A model generated the notes under the pieces. The model was not told the origin of the DNA. It saw only the letters and a list, made by a program, of their open reading frames with translations, and did not search any database. 64,000 bases of DNA from positions 902,501 to 966,500 of the forward strand of contig JADJLR010000001.1 in the NCBI GenBank assembly GCA_016710015.1, read 5' to 3'. Position numbers and translations under genes: made by a program. The DNA comes from Flavobacteriales bacterium. GTDB lineage: Bacteria; Bacteroidota; Bacteroidia; Flavobacteriales_F; PHOS-HE28. This document shows positions 10,521-18,570 of this stretch, piece by piece. The stretch's first letter is position 1, and every line of letters starts with the position of its first letter.

Positions 10521-10571
10521 CCTGGGCACTGATCACACCGCACACAGGCTTGCATCTACCTTGCGCACTTT

Positions 10572-11897
10572 ATGGCAGGCAGCCTACTGGCCATCGGATA
10601 TACCGCACTGCTCCTACTGCTGATGCGGCGCACGCACTTCTTTGCCCGGGTGCCAGGGCTTCCTGTGCAATGGATCAGCGCGTTGTTCCTGTTGAAGATC
10701 GCCGCCGGAGTGGCTCTTTGGGCGGTCTATACCTATGTGTACACGGACCGATCCACAGCGGACGTTTTCAAGTACTTCGACGACAGTGCGCACATGTTCA
10801 AGGCGCTCCATGAACACCCCTTGGATTACCTGCGCATGGTATTCGGTATCGCGAACGACACCCCCGAATTCCGAGACCTGTATTACCAGGACATGAACAA
10901 TTGGGTTCGACACTACGAGAGCAACCTGTACAACGATGCGCATACCATCATTCGCTTCAATGCCGTGGTGCGGCTGTTGAGCTTCGGCGAATTCCATGTG
11001 CATACGGTGATCGCGGCATTCCTGTCGTTCACGGGTCTAGTGGGACTGTACCGGGCGTTCGTGAAGTTCCTTCCGGGCATGGAAAGGGCCCTGATGGCAG
11101 TTGTGTTCCTCCTCCCGTCCGTGTTGTTCTGGGCCAGTGGGGTGATCAAGGAGAGCCTGCTTTTCTTCGGCCTCGGCCTGCTGTTGTACCAGATCGCCCA
11201 ATGGGGAGAGCATCGCTTGCGTTGGCGCGACCCCTTCCTCTTGGCCTTCACGATCATCATGCTTTTCTTCCTGAAATTCTATGTACTGATGAGTCTGCTG
11301 CCAGCCCTGATCCTGTTCAGTTGGTCGCGGCTTTCGATCCGGCCTGGACTTGCCCTCAAGGTCCTAGTGGTGTACGGACTCTTCATCCTTGTAGGATTGA
11401 ATCTCCACCACATCGTTCCAGGCATGGATGTGCTGGGCATCCTTACCATGAAGCAGCGCGATTTCGTTGGTCTGGCCATTCAAATGGATTCCGGCAGTTT
11501 GGTAATGCCGAAGCTGCTCCTGCCGGATGTGTGGCTCTTCCTTTCACAGGCACCGTATGCCGTGTACATCGCCTTGCTAGGACCTTTGGCACACGCGGGT
11601 CCAGGGCCTTTGGGCCTGCTCTCGGCCGTGGAGAACTTCGCATTCTTCGCGATCCTGGCCTGTTGCCTGTTCTACCACCGTCCATGGCATGCCGTGGACT
11701 GGACGCTTCTGGTGGCCATGCTTATGTACATCTTGGTACTTTCCGTTGTGATCGGGTGGACCACACCGGTGATGGGTGCCGTGGTGCGGTACCGTACCCC
11801 ACTGCTCCCGTTCCTGCTGATCGCAGGCTTGTTGGTCATTGATCGCGAACGGGTGGTCCAAGCGCATCCGTGGTGCCGAATTCTACTTTCCGCATGA
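10572..11897 (+). CDS. Polytopic membrane protein, GT-C glycosyltransferase-like
   Basis: A 441-residue protein with about ten hydrophobic segments. After the first two helices comes an acidic extracytoplasmic loop (VFKYFDDSAHMFKAL) that resembles the first-loop Asp motif of GT-C lipid-linked sugar transferases. I do not recognise a named family, so this is inference from topology. Its TGA overlaps the ATG of the next gene (ATGA), so the two are translationally coupled. Start ATG 10572 lies shortly after a TACCTTGC promoter-like element. Confidence 0.7.
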   Translation: MAGSLLAIGYTALLLLLMRRTHFFARVPGLPVQWISALFLLKIAAGVALWAVYTYVYTDRSTADVFKYFDDSAHMFKALHEHPLDYLRMVFGIANDTPEFRDLYYQDMNNWVRHYESNLYNDAHTIIRFNAVVRLLSFGEFHVHTVIAAFLSFTGLVGLYRAFVKFLPGMERALMAVVFLLPSVLFWASGVIKESLLFFGLGLLLYQIAQWGEHRLRWRDPFLLAFTIIMLFFLKFYVLMSLLPALILFSWSRLSIRPGLALKVLVVYGLFILVGLNLHHIVPGMDVLGILTMKQRDFVGLAIQMDSGSLVMPKLLLPDVWLFLSQAPYAVYIALLGPLAHAGPGPLGLLSAVENFAFFAILACCLFYHRPWHAVDWTLLVAMLMYILVLSVVIGWTTPVMGAVVRYRTPLLPFLLIAGLLVIDRERVVQAHPWCRILLSA

Positions 11898-13522
11898 AGA
11901 TCCTATTCACGATCCTACTCGGTCTGACGATGACCGCTTGCATCCACAGTGAAGAGGCCGACCTCGTGGTACACAATGCGCGGATCCACAGCATGGACGA
12001 AGGGAATACGTCCTACCAGGCCATGGCCATCCGCGATGGACGCATCGTGGAACTGGGTCCCGAACAACAGATCCTGAACCGGTACGGGTCCAAAAAGCAT
12101 TTCGATGCTGCTGGACGAACGATCTACCCCGGATTCATCGACGGGCACTGCCATTTCCTGGGTTACGGATTGAACGAACAAAAGCTGGACCTCCAGGGCG
12201 TGAAGGGGATGGGCGAGATGATGGAGCGCGTAGAGGCTTATGCTGAAGCACATCCGGAGAAGAATTGGATCATCGGCCGTGGGTGGGATCAGAACCTGTG
12301 GCCCATGCAGGTCTATCCGGACAACGCGGAATTGGATCGGCGTTTCCCGGACCGACCAGTGCTCCTGCAACGCGTGGATGGCCACGCCGCACTGGTGAAC
12401 GATGCAGCCTTGCGGGAGGCAGGCCTGGACGTGCATGCGCCGATCGCAGGCGGCCAAGCCCTTATGAAGGATGGTCGATTCACAGGTATCCTGCTGGACA
12501 ATGCGGTATCCGTTTTTCAGCGGATCTTCGACGATACGGACGAAGCCACCAAACGGAAAGCACTACTGACAGCGCAAGCGGATTGCTTCGCTGTGGGATT
12601 GACCATGGTCTGCGATGCCGGGCTGGATGTGGGGAGCATTGAGCTGATCCGAACGATGCAGAAGGAAGGTGCGCTGAAGATGCGGATCTATGCGATGGTG
12701 GCGGATTCGCCGGAGAACCTAGCGCACTTCGAAGAGCACGGCCCCATCGAAGAAGAGCGCTTGACTGTGCGCAGTGTCAAGGTGTATGCGGACGGTGCCC
12801 TGGGTTCTCGCGGCGCTTTGTTGAAAGCACCGTATTCCGATCAAGCCCATCACCACGGGTTGCAACTTGCTTCGGTGGACCACTTTCGGGAAGTGGCGCG
12901 CTGGTGCGATGCGCACGGCTTCCAAATGAACACGCACTGCATCGGCGACTCGGCGAACAAGCTCCTACTGGGCATATATGGCGAAGTTCTCGGCGGCCCG
13001 AACGACAAGCGCTGGCGGATCGAACACGCACAGGTCCTAGCACCGGAAGAACGACCGAAGTTCGCAGCATACAGCATCATCCCCAGCGTACAGCCTACAC
13101 ATGCCACAAGCGATGGACCATGGGCACCGGACCGCTTGGGGCCGGACCGCATCGTATACGCTTATGCCTACGAGGAATTGCGCAAGGCCATGGGCATGCT
13201 CGCCTTGGGCACGGATTTCCCGGTGGAAGGCATCGATCCGCTACAAACCTTCCGATCGGCGGTGTATCGTGTGGATGCGAAGGGTGAACCGACCGGAGGC
13301 TATCATCCGGAGAATGCACTCTCGCCTATGGATGCGTTGCGCGGAATGACCATCTGGAATGCGATCGCCAGTTTCGCCGAGCATGAAGTAGGATCCCTTG
13401 AGGTAGGCAAGCACGCTGACTTCGTTGTCTTGGATGGCGATCTGCTGAAACTGGATCAGGAGACCAGCGGAAAGGTGCGGGTGAAAGCGACGTTCGTGAA
13501 CGGAGAGCAGGTTTCAGACTGA
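11894..13522 (+). CDS. Amidohydrolase family lipoprotein (YtcJ-like)
   Basis: About 542 residues from the ATG at 11894, which overlaps the previous stop codon. The N-terminus is a lipoprotein signal ending in the lipobox MTAC, so it should be anchored in the envelope. The amidohydrolase core shows YPGFIDGHCHFLG (metal-binding HxH), MNTHCIGD, RIEHAQ, and the C-terminal LGTDFPVE. This matches YtcJ/YahJ-type metal-dependent hydrolases, whose substrates are mostly unknown. The final HADFVVLDGDLL segment is the composite beta-sandwich. Coupling to a membrane protein is unusual for the family. Confidence 0.9.
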   Translation: MKILFTILLGLTMTACIHSEEADLVVHNARIHSMDEGNTSYQAMAIRDGRIVELGPEQQILNRYGSKKHFDAAGRTIYPGFIDGHCHFLGYGLNEQKLDLQGVKGMGEMMERVEAYAEAHPEKNWIIGRGWDQNLWPMQVYPDNAELDRRFPDRPVLLQRVDGHAALVNDAALREAGLDVHAPIAGGQALMKDGRFTGILLDNAVSVFQRIFDDTDEATKRKALLTAQADCFAVGLTMVCDAGLDVGSIELIRTMQKEGALKMRIYAMVADSPENLAHFEEHGPIEEERLTVRSVKVYADGALGSRGALLKAPYSDQAHHHGLQLASVDHFREVARWCDAHGFQMNTHCIGDSANKLLLGIYGEVLGGPNDKRWRIEHAQVLAPEERPKFAAYSIIPSVQPTHATSDGPWAPDRLGPDRIVYAYAYEELRKAMGMLALGTDFPVEGIDPLQTFRSAVYRVDAKGEPTGGYHPENALSPMDALRGMTIWNAIASFAEHEVGSLEVGKHADFVVLDGDLLKLDQETSGKVRVKATFVNGEQVSD

Positions 13523-13544
13523 GCGCACCCCGTTCATGCGAACG

Positions 13545-16172
13545 TCAGGGTACTTTCACGAAGCGCTGCGACCAAGCCCCTCCATGATAATGGATCCGAA
13601 TGGTGTAGGTGCCTGATGCCAGGCCGACGAGTGGGATCTGGATCATGGCCTTGGGCGAATTGATGCGTTCCCGCCGAACCATCCGGCCGTCCGGCGAAAG
13701 CAACTCGATCATGATCGGACCATCCACTGATGCCGGGGCCTTCACATAAATCACATCCCGAGCCGGGTTAGGCTGGATCGTGAATACATCACCAAATGCG
13801 TTCTCGATCCCGACAGTGATCACTTGCTGTGGTTCACTCAAGACGCTGCAACCGTTCGCGGCGAACACTTCCACTGTGTAGAAGCCAGGTACCTCGACGA
13901 TCAAGGTTTGCTCCGTGGCTCCATCGATCAGCCCACCATCGAGGTACCACTGATAGGCTGGGGCCGGTGAACTGGTGAGCAATGCACCATTCATCAAAAT
14001 GTTGGGTTGCGTCGGCGCGGACAACACGGTGAATTGAAGTGTATCGCTGAATGCCTCGCATCCCGTTGCACTGATCAGCGTCGCACTCAATTCTCCGGCG
14101 GAATCCATGAGGTAAGGAAGACCTTGACCGCCATTACTCCACAAGGCATCGACGAACCCAGCAGACACGGTCACCTCGGCACCTTCACCCTCGCAGAAAC
14201 TGGTCGACTCGGTGATCAAGGGAGTTTGGTTCACCAGCGTGGCGAAGGCATCCAATTTCCCGGTCCCCCAGCGTTCGTTGGGAACGGTACCGGTGAAGGC
14301 ATCGCTTCGTGTATTGGCGCGGATCACCTCAACGATCTCCAAGGCTGTTGCCGTGGGGCACTTCTCCAAGTAGAGCGCGGCCGTACCCGCTACCACCGGA
14401 GCCGCCATGGACGTTCCACCGTTGCGGGAGTGCATTCCTCCGGGGTCCACTTTCCAGCCGTTCTGGTTCTCGATGATCCATTGGAGACCGGCCAATGTCA
14501 GAGTGGAGAAGGTGATATCTCCCGTGGCCGCAACGTCCGGCTTCAGTCTTCCGTCACGTGTTGGTCCAGAACTGCTGTTCAGGGCGATGTTGCCTTCTTC
14601 ACCGGGTACGGTCTGCGGATTCCCCGCGTAATCCGTGTAGGCGACCTCGTTGCAATAATTGGCCACGGTGACCACATTGTCCAAGCATGCCCAAGAATCA
14701 ACGATGTGCTTCCGGAGGTCGGGAGCGACGTAATGCGCCATGGCCGGGTAGGCTTCCGGAGTGGGGAATGGCAATCCCAGCGGCGCGGCCAGCATCGGTC
14801 CGATCACATTGGACGTGGCCGTGTAGGTGGTCAATGTCCAGCTATCGAATTGACCACTTCCGGTGGTCATGAAACGCCACATGTAGCTGGCTGAATCCGG
14901 AGCTTCCATGAAGACCTGGAGTAACACTTGGTCTCCGCGCTCTTGGGCATAGAACTCAACAGTGCCCAACTCATTGCCGTCCACGCTCATCAAGGGCTCG
15001 ATGATCGGGGTGTTCAAGGCTTCGGCAAACCCATGGAACTCCGTGCGTCCACGGTAGGTCAAGGAAGGTGCTGGGCGATCCGCTCCCAATGCGAAGCGCA
15101 CATCAGCGAAGTCCTCCTGATCCGCCCATACTTCGAAATAGAGATTGGGGAACGGGAAGATGTTGTACTGCGGGCCATTGGTATTGGTGGTGTACCACGT
15201 GAAGCTGGTATCGGCATCCACGGTGGTCTCGGTGTGGAAAGGGAAGTTCCCATTGGAGTTTCCACAAGCCGCCACCATGGCTCGTCCACCTTGTTCGTTC
15301 AGGAGTTCTTCGATCAACAGGGCCGCTGCGTCCTTTCCATCATGGGAGCCCGAATAGGAACCTACACTGGCGTTGATCACCACGGGTTTTCCTTCCTCCT
15401 CGGCCACCGCAAGGATGTACGCTACTGCGTCCGCGACGGTCGCTCGCCAATTGGGTGTACCGAGTGCGGAAGCCACGATCACGATGTCCGCATCGGGTGC
15501 CACACCCTTGTGCCGCCCATTCGCAAAGGCATTGCCAGAACCGGTGCCAACGACCGTTGTACCGTGCCCGGTCGCCTCGTCGCTGGGTAGGTCTCCGCCA
15601 ACTACCAGATCATCCGTGGTCCATTCGCTTCCATAATCGAACGGTGCCGGTGCCCCTTCAGGACCGTTGGTCACATTCTGATCCCAGTACCGCAAGACCC
15701 GGCTCCGTCCGTTGGCATCACGCAGGTCCGGATGGGTCACATCCAATCCTGAATCGATATAGCCCGTGATCACCCCGTTGCCCGTGTACCCATGGTTCAG
15801 CGGGGCCAAACCCTGTTGCACTTGGTTCACCCGGTTCTTCACCCGCATGGAGTCGTTCATCAAGCGACCGGTTTGTAAGCTGAATTCGAAATGATCCACC
15901 GCCGGGGATGCGGCCAATTCCGTCACACGGCCCACGGGCACACGTGCGCTCACGAGCCGTTCCATACTCAACTTCACATGACCACCGACCGACCGCACCG
16001 CCTCGGAAACGGCCTCACGATCGCCATGTATGAAGAGGTTCACTTGCTCATCGGCGGAATGCGCTTGCTTCAGATAGGTCCGCAATTGGATATCCATCTT
16101 TCTGGATTGTGCGGACACAGAAAGTCCACAGACCAACACAGCGAATAACGATAGGATGGTACGGTTCATCAT
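13545..16172 (-). CDS. Secreted S8 (subtilisin-like) serine peptidase with T9SS type A sorting domain
   Basis: An 875-residue exported protease. Signal peptide at 1-21 (ends VSAQS). The catalytic triad is visible: Asp140 in GYIDSGLDVTHPDL, His203 in TGHGTTVVGTG, and Ser588 in NGGTSMAAPVVAG. An inserted region (about 310-500) lies between the His and Ser blocks, and Ig-like segments follow (650-790). The last 80 residues (IQPNPARDVIYV to RFVKVP) form a type A sorting domain for secretion through the type IX system. Likely role: extracellular protein degradation. Confidence 0.94.
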   Translation of the reverse strand: MMNRTILSLFAVLVCGLSVSAQSRKMDIQLRTYLKQAHSADEQVNLFIHGDREAVSEAVRSVGGHVKLSMERLVSARVPVGRVTELAASPAVDHFEFSLQTGRLMNDSMRVKNRVNQVQQGLAPLNHGYTGNGVITGYIDSGLDVTHPDLRDANGRSRVLRYWDQNVTNGPEGAPAPFDYGSEWTTDDLVVGGDLPSDEATGHGTTVVGTGSGNAFANGRHKGVAPDADIVIVASALGTPNWRATVADAVAYILAVAEEEGKPVVINASVGSYSGSHDGKDAAALLIEELLNEQGGRAMVAACGNSNGNFPFHTETTVDADTSFTWYTTNTNGPQYNIFPFPNLYFEVWADQEDFADVRFALGADRPAPSLTYRGRTEFHGFAEALNTPIIEPLMSVDGNELGTVEFYAQERGDQVLLQVFMEAPDSASYMWRFMTTGSGQFDSWTLTTYTATSNVIGPMLAAPLGLPFPTPEAYPAMAHYVAPDLRKHIVDSWACLDNVVTVANYCNEVAYTDYAGNPQTVPGEEGNIALNSSSGPTRDGRLKPDVAATGDITFSTLTLAGLQWIIENQNGWKVDPGGMHSRNGGTSMAAPVVAGTAALYLEKCPTATALEIVEVIRANTRSDAFTGTVPNERWGTGKLDAFATLVNQTPLITESTSFCEGEGAEVTVSAGFVDALWSNGGQGLPYLMDSAGELSATLISATGCEAFSDTLQFTVLSAPTQPNILMNGALLTSSPAPAYQWYLDGGLIDGATEQTLIVEVPGFYTVEVFAANGCSVLSEPQQVITVGIENAFGDVFTIQPNPARDVIYVKAPASVDGPIMIELLSPDGRMVRRERINSPKAMIQIPLVGLASGTYTIRIHYHGGAWSQRFVKVP

Positions 16173-16182
16173 GGAACCAAAG

Positions 16183-16656
16183 TTAGGGTGTGCTTGCCTG
16201 CGTCAACGTCGAATAGGTCGGTAATCGGGGCAAGAAATCCACGGATCCGCGTTCATGGTCGACCGCACAGCAATAGTGCTTCAAGCCATTCGTCACCATC
16301 AAGTAGCGTACCTGAAGGGTCTTGTTGTAGCGGGCTGCCTGCTCGAATGTCCGCTGATCCACTTTGATGGAAGGCGATTTGCATTCCACGATGAGCACTG
16401 GCTGACCACCGTTGCCGTACACCACGATATCGGCCCGTTTGGAAAGGCCATTCAGTACCAAAGGCACCTCCACCCCCACCATCGCCATTGGGCACTGAAG
16501 GTCATGTACCAAGTAATTCAACACATGCTGTCGGACCCATTCCTCCGGGGTCAGATCCAACCACTTGCGCCGAAATGGATCGAAGACCAAGCGGCCGTGA
16601 TCCCCTTGCTTAGTTTTGACACCGTGGTCCGGCAGGTCCAGTACTTGCTTCTCCAT
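16183..16656 (-). CDS. HsdR N-terminal-like (PD-(D/E)xK) protein
   Basis: A 157-residue protein related to the N-terminal nuclease domain of type I restriction subunit R. The core shows KRADIVVY followed by VLIVECKSPS, the D...ExK pattern, with upstream EEWVRQHVLNYLV. It stands alone: there is no helicase domain and no hsdM or hsdS nearby, and the neighbours are nucleotide metabolism and replication genes. Similar stand-alone proteins are common in Bacteroidota near holA. It starts divergently 17 bases from the AMP nucleosidase gene. Biological role unknown. Confidence 0.85.
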   Translation of the reverse strand: MEKQVLDLPDHGVKTKQGDHGRLVFDPFRRKWLDLTPEEWVRQHVLNYLVHDLQCPMAMVGVEVPLVLNGLSKRADIVVYGNGGQPVLIVECKSPSIKVDQRTFEQAARYNKTLQVRYLMVTNGLKHYCCAVDHERGSVDFLPRLPTYSTLTQASTP

Positions 16657-16673
16657 CCCAATTCCCTACAAAA

Positions 16674-17447
16674 GTGCGAACCAAACAAGAGATCGTAAGC
16701 AACTGGCTCCCCCGCTACACCGGGCTGGCCTTGGATGCCTTCAAACCGCATATCCTGCTGACCAACTTCGACAATTACCTGGACATCTTCTGCGAGCAGA
16801 CCGGTGCCACCATTCCGGTCACGGACAAGGCGATGAAAGTGGCCGTTGCCGAGGACATGGTGATGATCAACTTCGGGATGGGCAGTGCCAATGCCGCCAC
16901 GATGATGGACCTATTGAGCGCCATCTCGCCCAAGGCCGTCCTTTTTCTCGGTAAGTGTGGTGGATTGAAGAAGAAGAATGAACTGGGCGACCTTGTACTC
17001 CCGATCGCAGCGATCCGGGGTGAGGGCACGAGCGATGACTATTTCCCACCGGAGGTACCGGCTTTGCCAAGTTTCATGATCCAGCGCGCACTCAGCGGTG
17101 CTGTTCGCGATCGGGACCTCGACTATTGGACCGGCACGGTGTATACCACCAACCGCAGGGTGTGGGAGCACGACGACGACTTCAAGGACCGCTTGCGCGT
17201 GTTGCGCGCCATGGCCATCGATATGGAAACGGCGACCTTGTTCATGACCGGGTTCGCGAACGAGATCCCCACCGGTGCGTTGTTGTTGGTGAGCGACCAA
17301 CCCATGGTATCCGAAGGCGTGAAGACCAGTGCCAGCGATGTCAAAGTGACCCACAGTTTCGTGGAGAGCCATGTGCGCTTGGGTATCGATGCCTTGCGCG
17401 AGATCATCAACGAAGGCCGGTCGGTGAAGCACTTGCGCTTTGAATGA
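16674..17447 (+). CDS. amn: AMP nucleosidase (short Bacteroidota form)
   Basis: A 257-residue enzyme starting with GTG at 16674. Amn splits AMP into adenine and ribose 5-phosphate. The sequence carries the nucleoside phosphorylase fold: MINFGMGSANAATMMDLL, FLGKCGGLKKKNELGDLVLP, and AIDMETATLFMTGF, the Glu-containing purine-binding segment. It lacks the N-terminal domain of the enterobacterial enzyme (484 residues). It overlaps holA by 4 bases (ATGA). Confidence 0.9.
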   Translation: MRTKQEIVSNWLPRYTGLALDAFKPHILLTNFDNYLDIFCEQTGATIPVTDKAMKVAVAEDMVMINFGMGSANAATMMDLLSAISPKAVLFLGKCGGLKKKNELGDLVLPIAAIRGEGTSDDYFPPEVPALPSFMIQRALSGAVRDRDLDYWTGTVYTTNRRVWEHDDDFKDRLRVLRAMAIDMETATLFMTGFANEIPTGALLLVSDQPMVSEGVKTSASDVKVTHSFVESHVRLGIDALREIINEGRSVKHLRFE

Positions 17448-18463
17448 GCACATTGGAGGGCTACAAGAAGATCATGACCGACCTGCGAGCCGGCACCTTC
17501 AAGCCCGTGTACTTGTTGCATGGTGAAGAATCCTTCTTCATCGATCGGATCAGCATGGAGGTGGAGCGCCTCGCTCTGGAGGACCACGAACGCGATTTCA
17601 ACCAGACCATACTCTACGGCCGCGATACGGACCCGGATCTGGTGAAGGACACCTGCCTGCGCTATCCGATGATGGCGGAACGGCAACTCGTCGTGGTCCG
17701 TGAACTTCAGAATTGGCGGATCGATGCGGTGGAGAAGCTGGAATCCTACTTCTTGAAACCCACACCTACCACAGTGCTGGTCCTCTGCTACAAACACAAG
17801 AAGGTGGACGGTCGAAAGTCCATCTTGAAGTCCGTGACCAAAGGCGGTGGCCAGGTGTACTTAAGTGACAAGGTGCGGGAGGACAAACTGCCGGACCTAC
17901 TGATCAGTTTCGCGAAGAACCAAAAGCGGCGGTTGGGTGGAGCGGAAGCCAGTTTGCTCGCCAACTACTTGGGCAGTGATCTGGCAAAGGCCATGAAGGA
18001 AGTGGAAAAGCTCTGCCTCGTTACGGACGAAGGCGGGGTGATCAGTAGCGAAGTGATCCAACGATTCGTGGGGATCAGCAAGGACTACAACATCTTTGAA
18101 CTACAGAACGCCATCGGAACGCGGAACGGTGCAAAGGCCCAGCGCATCGCGGCGCATTTCGCCTCGTCCCCGAAGGACAATCCACTGCCCGTTACCTTGG
18201 GTGTTCTGCATGCATACTTCACGAAGCTTGCTCAGGTGCATGCGTTCGCGGGAAAGAGCCAGTCCGAGGTAGCGAGCGCCTTGAAGGTGAACCCCTACTT
18301 CGTAAAGGACTACATGGCCCAGTCCCGCAACTACTCGATGGGGCGGATCGTGGAGGCACAGCGCCACTTGCGTCAGTGCGATCTGCGCAGCAAAGGCTTG
18401 GGTGGGGACGGATCGGATCCTGGTGAGCTGCTGCGCGAATTGTTGGCCAAGGTCATGGCTTGA
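17444..18463 (+). CDS. holA: DNA polymerase III subunit delta
   Basis: A 339-residue clamp-loader wrench. The N-terminus KPVYLLHGEESFFIDR is the degenerate P-loop region of delta, and VYLSDKVREDKLPDLL and NYLGSDLAKAMKEVEKL are typical of domains II and III. Together with DnaX (elsewhere in this window) it opens the sliding clamp. The ATG overlaps the stop of amn, implying coupled translation. Confidence 0.93.
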   Translation: MSTLEGYKKIMTDLRAGTFKPVYLLHGEESFFIDRISMEVERLALEDHERDFNQTILYGRDTDPDLVKDTCLRYPMMAERQLVVVRELQNWRIDAVEKLESYFLKPTPTTVLVLCYKHKKVDGRKSILKSVTKGGGQVYLSDKVREDKLPDLLISFAKNQKRRLGGAEASLLANYLGSDLAKAMKEVEKLCLVTDEGGVISSEVIQRFVGISKDYNIFELQNAIGTRNGAKAQRIAAHFASSPKDNPLPVTLGVLHAYFTKLAQVHAFAGKSQSEVASALKVNPYFVKDYMAQSRNYSMGRIVEAQRHLRQCDLRSKGLGGDGSDPGELLRELLAKVMA

Positions 18464-18542
18464 GTCGTTGCCTTCCAATATCCTTTCCTGAACCGTTGCG
18501 CCCCTTTCGTTGGAACAGTCCAACCGAACGTCCGCGTTGGCC

Positions 18543-18550
18543 TACCTTAG
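18543..18550 (+). promoter_or_regulatory. -7-like element (TACCTTAG) before the TonB receptor gene
   Basis: TACCTTAG differs from TAnnTTTG by one base. It lies 20 nt before the ATG at 18571, supporting that start over the longer open frame from 18460. Confidence 0.45.
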
Positions 18551-18570
18551 CCGCCTTTGCAAGGAATCCT

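Noticed and set aside
16183..16656. A type I restriction-modification system
   Set aside because: Only the HsdR N-terminal-like domain is present; no helicase, methylase or specificity gene is nearby.
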